Of a stretch of DNA of 64,000 nucleotides, positions 63,473-64,000 are shown piece after piece. The position numbers and the translations under genes were made by a program. Origin of the DNA: Rufibacter latericius (GTDB lineage: Bacteria; Bacteroidota; Bacteroidia; Cytophagales; Hymenobacteraceae). Within the stretch, counting starts at the first letter, position 1. The number at the start of each line of letters is the position of its first letter. The notes beneath the pieces were generated by a model. It ran no database searches. It was given only the letters and a program-made list of their open reading frames with translations, and was not told where the DNA came from. The stretch covers positions 248,001 through 312,000 of the forward strand of contig NZ_RJJD01000008.1 in assembly GCF_003721515.1 (NCBI RefSeq), read 5' to 3'.

Positions 63473-64000
63473 TTACCGGATACTCAGATAAGGTTGCATC
63501 TTCTGGAATTTGGCTTCGTCCAGTATCTTGATTTTGCGCAGTTCCTCCACACTTGGATAAAGTCCGTGCTGAGTACGGTAATTGACGATGGCCTTCGCCA
63601 GATTGAACCCGATGTACGGATGCTGCCGAAGTTCCTCAAACGAAGCGGTGTTCAGGTTGATTCGCTTGGGCTCATACGCCTTGGCCACGAATCCGTATTT
63701 TCTTACGCTGTCCACCACCTCTGGCGCCAACCCATACACCTCCGCCACCTGCTCCACCGAATGAAACCCACCCATCTTGTCCCGGAAACTCACAATTCGC
63801 GCTGAAAGTTTGCTCCCGATGCCCTTTATCTGTTTCAGTTCAGTTGTATCAGCGGTGTTCAGGTCAAAAGGCTGCAGTTCCCATCGTTTGCGCGGGGACT
63901 CGGTTTTAGGCCTGTTTTCCGGATAAGGGCTTAAAAACGGCCGGTCCTTGGCGTAGGTGCGCGCGTACCCCGGACTTTCATCGGGCAGATTGATATAGGG
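63473..64000 (-). CDS. ComEA-like helix-hairpin-helix protein, 5' end outside the window
   Basis: 175 residues visible; the frame is open to the window edge, so the gene is truncated at its start. Two HhH units: LNTADTTELKQIKGIGSKLSARIVSF, quoted in part as LKQIKGIGSKLSARIV, and INLNTASFEELRQHPYIG with FNLAKAIVNYR. Such repeats bind double-stranded DNA non-specifically, as in ComEA of DNA uptake. The Pro/Arg/Lys-rich linker before the first unit (PFLSPYPENRPKTESPRK) is encoded by a copy of the dispersed palindrome. Secretion cannot be judged without the N-terminus. Confidence 0.85.
   Translation of the reverse strand, partial: PYINLPDESPGYARTYAKDRPFLSPYPENRPKTESPRKRWELQPFDLNTADTTELKQIKGIGSKLSARIVSFRDKMGGFHSVEQVAEVYGLAPEVVDSVRKYGFVAKAYEPKRINLNTASFEELRQHPYIGFNLAKAIVNYRTQHGLYPSVEELRKIKILDEAKFQKMQPYLSIR
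63901..63940. repeat. Dispersed palindrome inside a coding sequence
   Basis: CGGTTTTAGGCCTGTTTTCC then GGATAAGGGCTTAAAAACGG. Nearly full-length family member, read in frame as part of a linker in the HhH protein. Confidence 0.75.

Noticed and set aside
1-64000. tRNA, rRNA, tmRNA and insertion sequences
   Set aside because: Intergenic regions were read for cloverleaf ends, conserved rRNA words and transposase genes; none was recognised.

Overview
The window comes from a member of the Bacteroidota, most likely the order Cytophagales, family Hymenobacteraceae (Rufibacter/Nibribacter/Pontibacter-like). The lineage call rests on gene content: a gliding-motility lipoprotein (GldH), a type IX secretion C-terminal sorting domain, an IPExxxVDY-family protein next to pyruvate kinase, a DUF2723 membrane protein, tandem TonB-dependent receptors of the outer membrane beta-barrel family, RicT with a cysteine-rich N-terminus, and a TTG-N20-TAnnTTTG type promoter before rpsT. 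Genus is an inference. No rRNA, tRNA, CRISPR array, prophage or insertion sequence was seen.

Layout. 0-5 kb: two tandem paralogous TonB receptors, the first cut by the window edge. 5-10.3 kb: HD (p)ppGpp-hydrolase-like protein, two lipoproteins of unknown role, nadE. 10.6-15.4 kb: core block acpP-fabF-rnc, an IPExxxVDY protein with pyk, and rpsT. 15.9-19 kb: a di-heme peroxidase / MbnP / di-heme peroxidase cluster that looks like a periplasmic copper-protein maturation module. 19-25 kb: bacilliredoxin, CoA-transferase, purD, recQ. 25-32.7 kb: kdsD-manC (sugar phosphates for envelope polysaccharide), a lipoprotein, rlmB, DUF2723 protein, a T9SS-sorted protein. 32.8-38.5 kb: birA diverging from rsfS-ftsH-LUD-lpxH-secreted protein. 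39-42 kb: SMR exporter, LytS/LytTR two-component pair, GNAT. 42.7-44.4 kb: zinc alcohol dehydrogenase plus a small membrane protein. 44.5-46.5 kb: an AT-rich Mrr-type restriction enzyme and a double GNAT protein. 47-50.4 kb: ricT-gldH and a membrane-anchored EEP-family phosphatase/nuclease. 51-53.2 kb: a 697-residue Gly/Ser/Tyr/RGG low-complexity protein with no signal peptide. 53.6-64 kb: NmrA-like reductase, a lipoprotein overlapping a 1329-residue SF1 helicase, a six-PAS histidine kinase, and a 5'-truncated ComEA-like HhH protein.

The most striking non-gene signal is a dispersed imperfect palindrome of about 35-45 bp (left half TTTTAGGCCTGTTTTC, right half its complement) present in most intergenic gaps, about 25-28 copies counted by eye. 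It is biased to gene 3' ends. Some copies have outer arms of unrelated sequence that still pair perfectly, several double as bidirectional terminators, a few abut or supply stop codons, and at least one sits inside an open reading frame. The best candidates for an undescribed system are this palindrome family and the FUS-like low-complexity protein with its hairpin leader.
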